A stretch of DNA of 64,000 nt from Chromobacterium haemolyticum DSM 19808 (GTDB lineage Bacteria > Pseudomonadota > Gammaproteobacteria > Burkholderiales > Chromobacteriaceae): NCBI RefSeq assembly GCF_000711885.1, contig NZ_JONK01000029.1, positions 1-64,000 on the forward strand. The letters are read 5' to 3'. Shown here piece by piece: positions 63,877-64,000 of this stretch (positions are counted from its first letter, which is position 1; the number at the start of each line of letters is the position of its first letter). The notes beneath the pieces are model-generated. The model did not search any database. It saw only the letters and a list, made by a program, of their open reading frames with translations, and was not told the origin of the DNA. A program made the translations under genes and the position numbers.

Positions 63877-64000
63877 ATGATAGAAGACCGAGACATAGAA
63901 GCGGAGCGGCCCTACCTGTTCCGCTACGCGCTGGCGCAATTGCGCGAAAAAGACGCCGCGGACGAGGCGGTGCAGGAAACGCTGCTGGCGGCGCTGGAAT
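63877..64000 (+). CDS. ECF-type RNA polymerase sigma factor, N-terminal part (cut by window end)
   Basis: ATG at 63877 opens a frame running off the window. The 41 visible residues (IEAERPYLFRYALAQLREKD, then AADEAVQETLLAALE) match the start of sigma70 region 2 in ECF sigma factors, where the D-A-x-x-x-V-Q-E-T-L-L-A pattern is typical. It begins 22 bases after radA. The regulon and anti-sigma factor cannot be seen. Confidence 0.65.
   Translation, partial: MIEDRDIEAERPYLFRYALAQLREKDAADEAVQETLLAALE

Overview
The window is GC-rich bacterial chromosome. The tight accA-tilS overlap, lpxH next to two cyclophilins, an HpaR/HpaA-controlled homoprotocatechuate cluster, hpnCDE squalene synthesis and radA all fit a betaproteobacterium of the Neisseriales. 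A Chromobacterium-like member is my best guess. This is inferred from gene content and protein style, not from a database match. I see no phage, insertion sequence with a transposase, CRISPR array or replication origin.

Layout. 1-8 kb: tRNA-Val, accA-tilS (overlapping), lpxH, ppiB and ppiA on the minus strand, a FadL-type outer-membrane transporter and an ABC exporter half-transporter. 8-15 kb: a hypothetical gene, then a minus-strand run of substrate-binding protein, permease, ATPase, DctB-like kinase and DctD-like sigma54 activator. A near-consensus sigma54 promoter lies upstream of the first gene. 15-21 kb: accessory genes, comprising a hypothetical protein, a class-3-lipase-like candidate effector, a GNAT acetyltransferase, a pair of Sec-exported proteins (the second with deaminase-toxin motifs) and a periplasmic binding protein. 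21-28 kb: the fructose PTS operon fruB-fruK-fruA with divergent fruR and visible promoter and operators. 28-34 kb: an AraC regulator, MFS transporter, outer-membrane channel-like protein, cytochrome b561 and a GMC oxidoreductase. 33.8-44.8 kb: the 4-hydroxyphenylacetate (HPA) pathway, with a two-component C1/C2-type hydroxylase, an MHS transporter, hpaI-H-F-D-E-G2-G1 and divergent hpaA. 44.8-56.6 kb: an apparent amine-catabolism module that could feed the HPA pathway. It holds an AraC regulator, aldehyde dehydrogenase, class III aminotransferase, acid phosphatase, amino-acid/amine permease, HpaR, SDR, MoaF-like protein, HDAC-like amidohydrolase and MFS transporter. 56.7-64 kb: a binding protein, tRNA-Ala, hpnC-hpnD-hpnE, an atypical SDR, a lipoprotein, radA and the start of an ECF sigma factor.

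How it fits together. The 32-57 kb block reads as one catabolic island. An acylated or free aromatic amine would be imported, deacylated (HDAC-like enzyme), transaminated to an aldehyde, and oxidised to an arylacetate. That acid would then be hydroxylated to homoprotocatechuate and cleaved to pyruvate and succinic semialdehyde by HpaDEFGHI. Palindromic TTAAYATR-type sequences in front of hpaG1, the second AraC gene and hpaR are candidate HpaR operators.

The most unusual non-coding signal is a family of imperfect repeats of about 75-200 bp with roughly 18-bp terminal inverted repeats. At seven of eight places the repeat or its end-fragment begins within 0-2 bases of a stop codon. A second, different palindromic element lies inside the sigma54-linked transporter operon.
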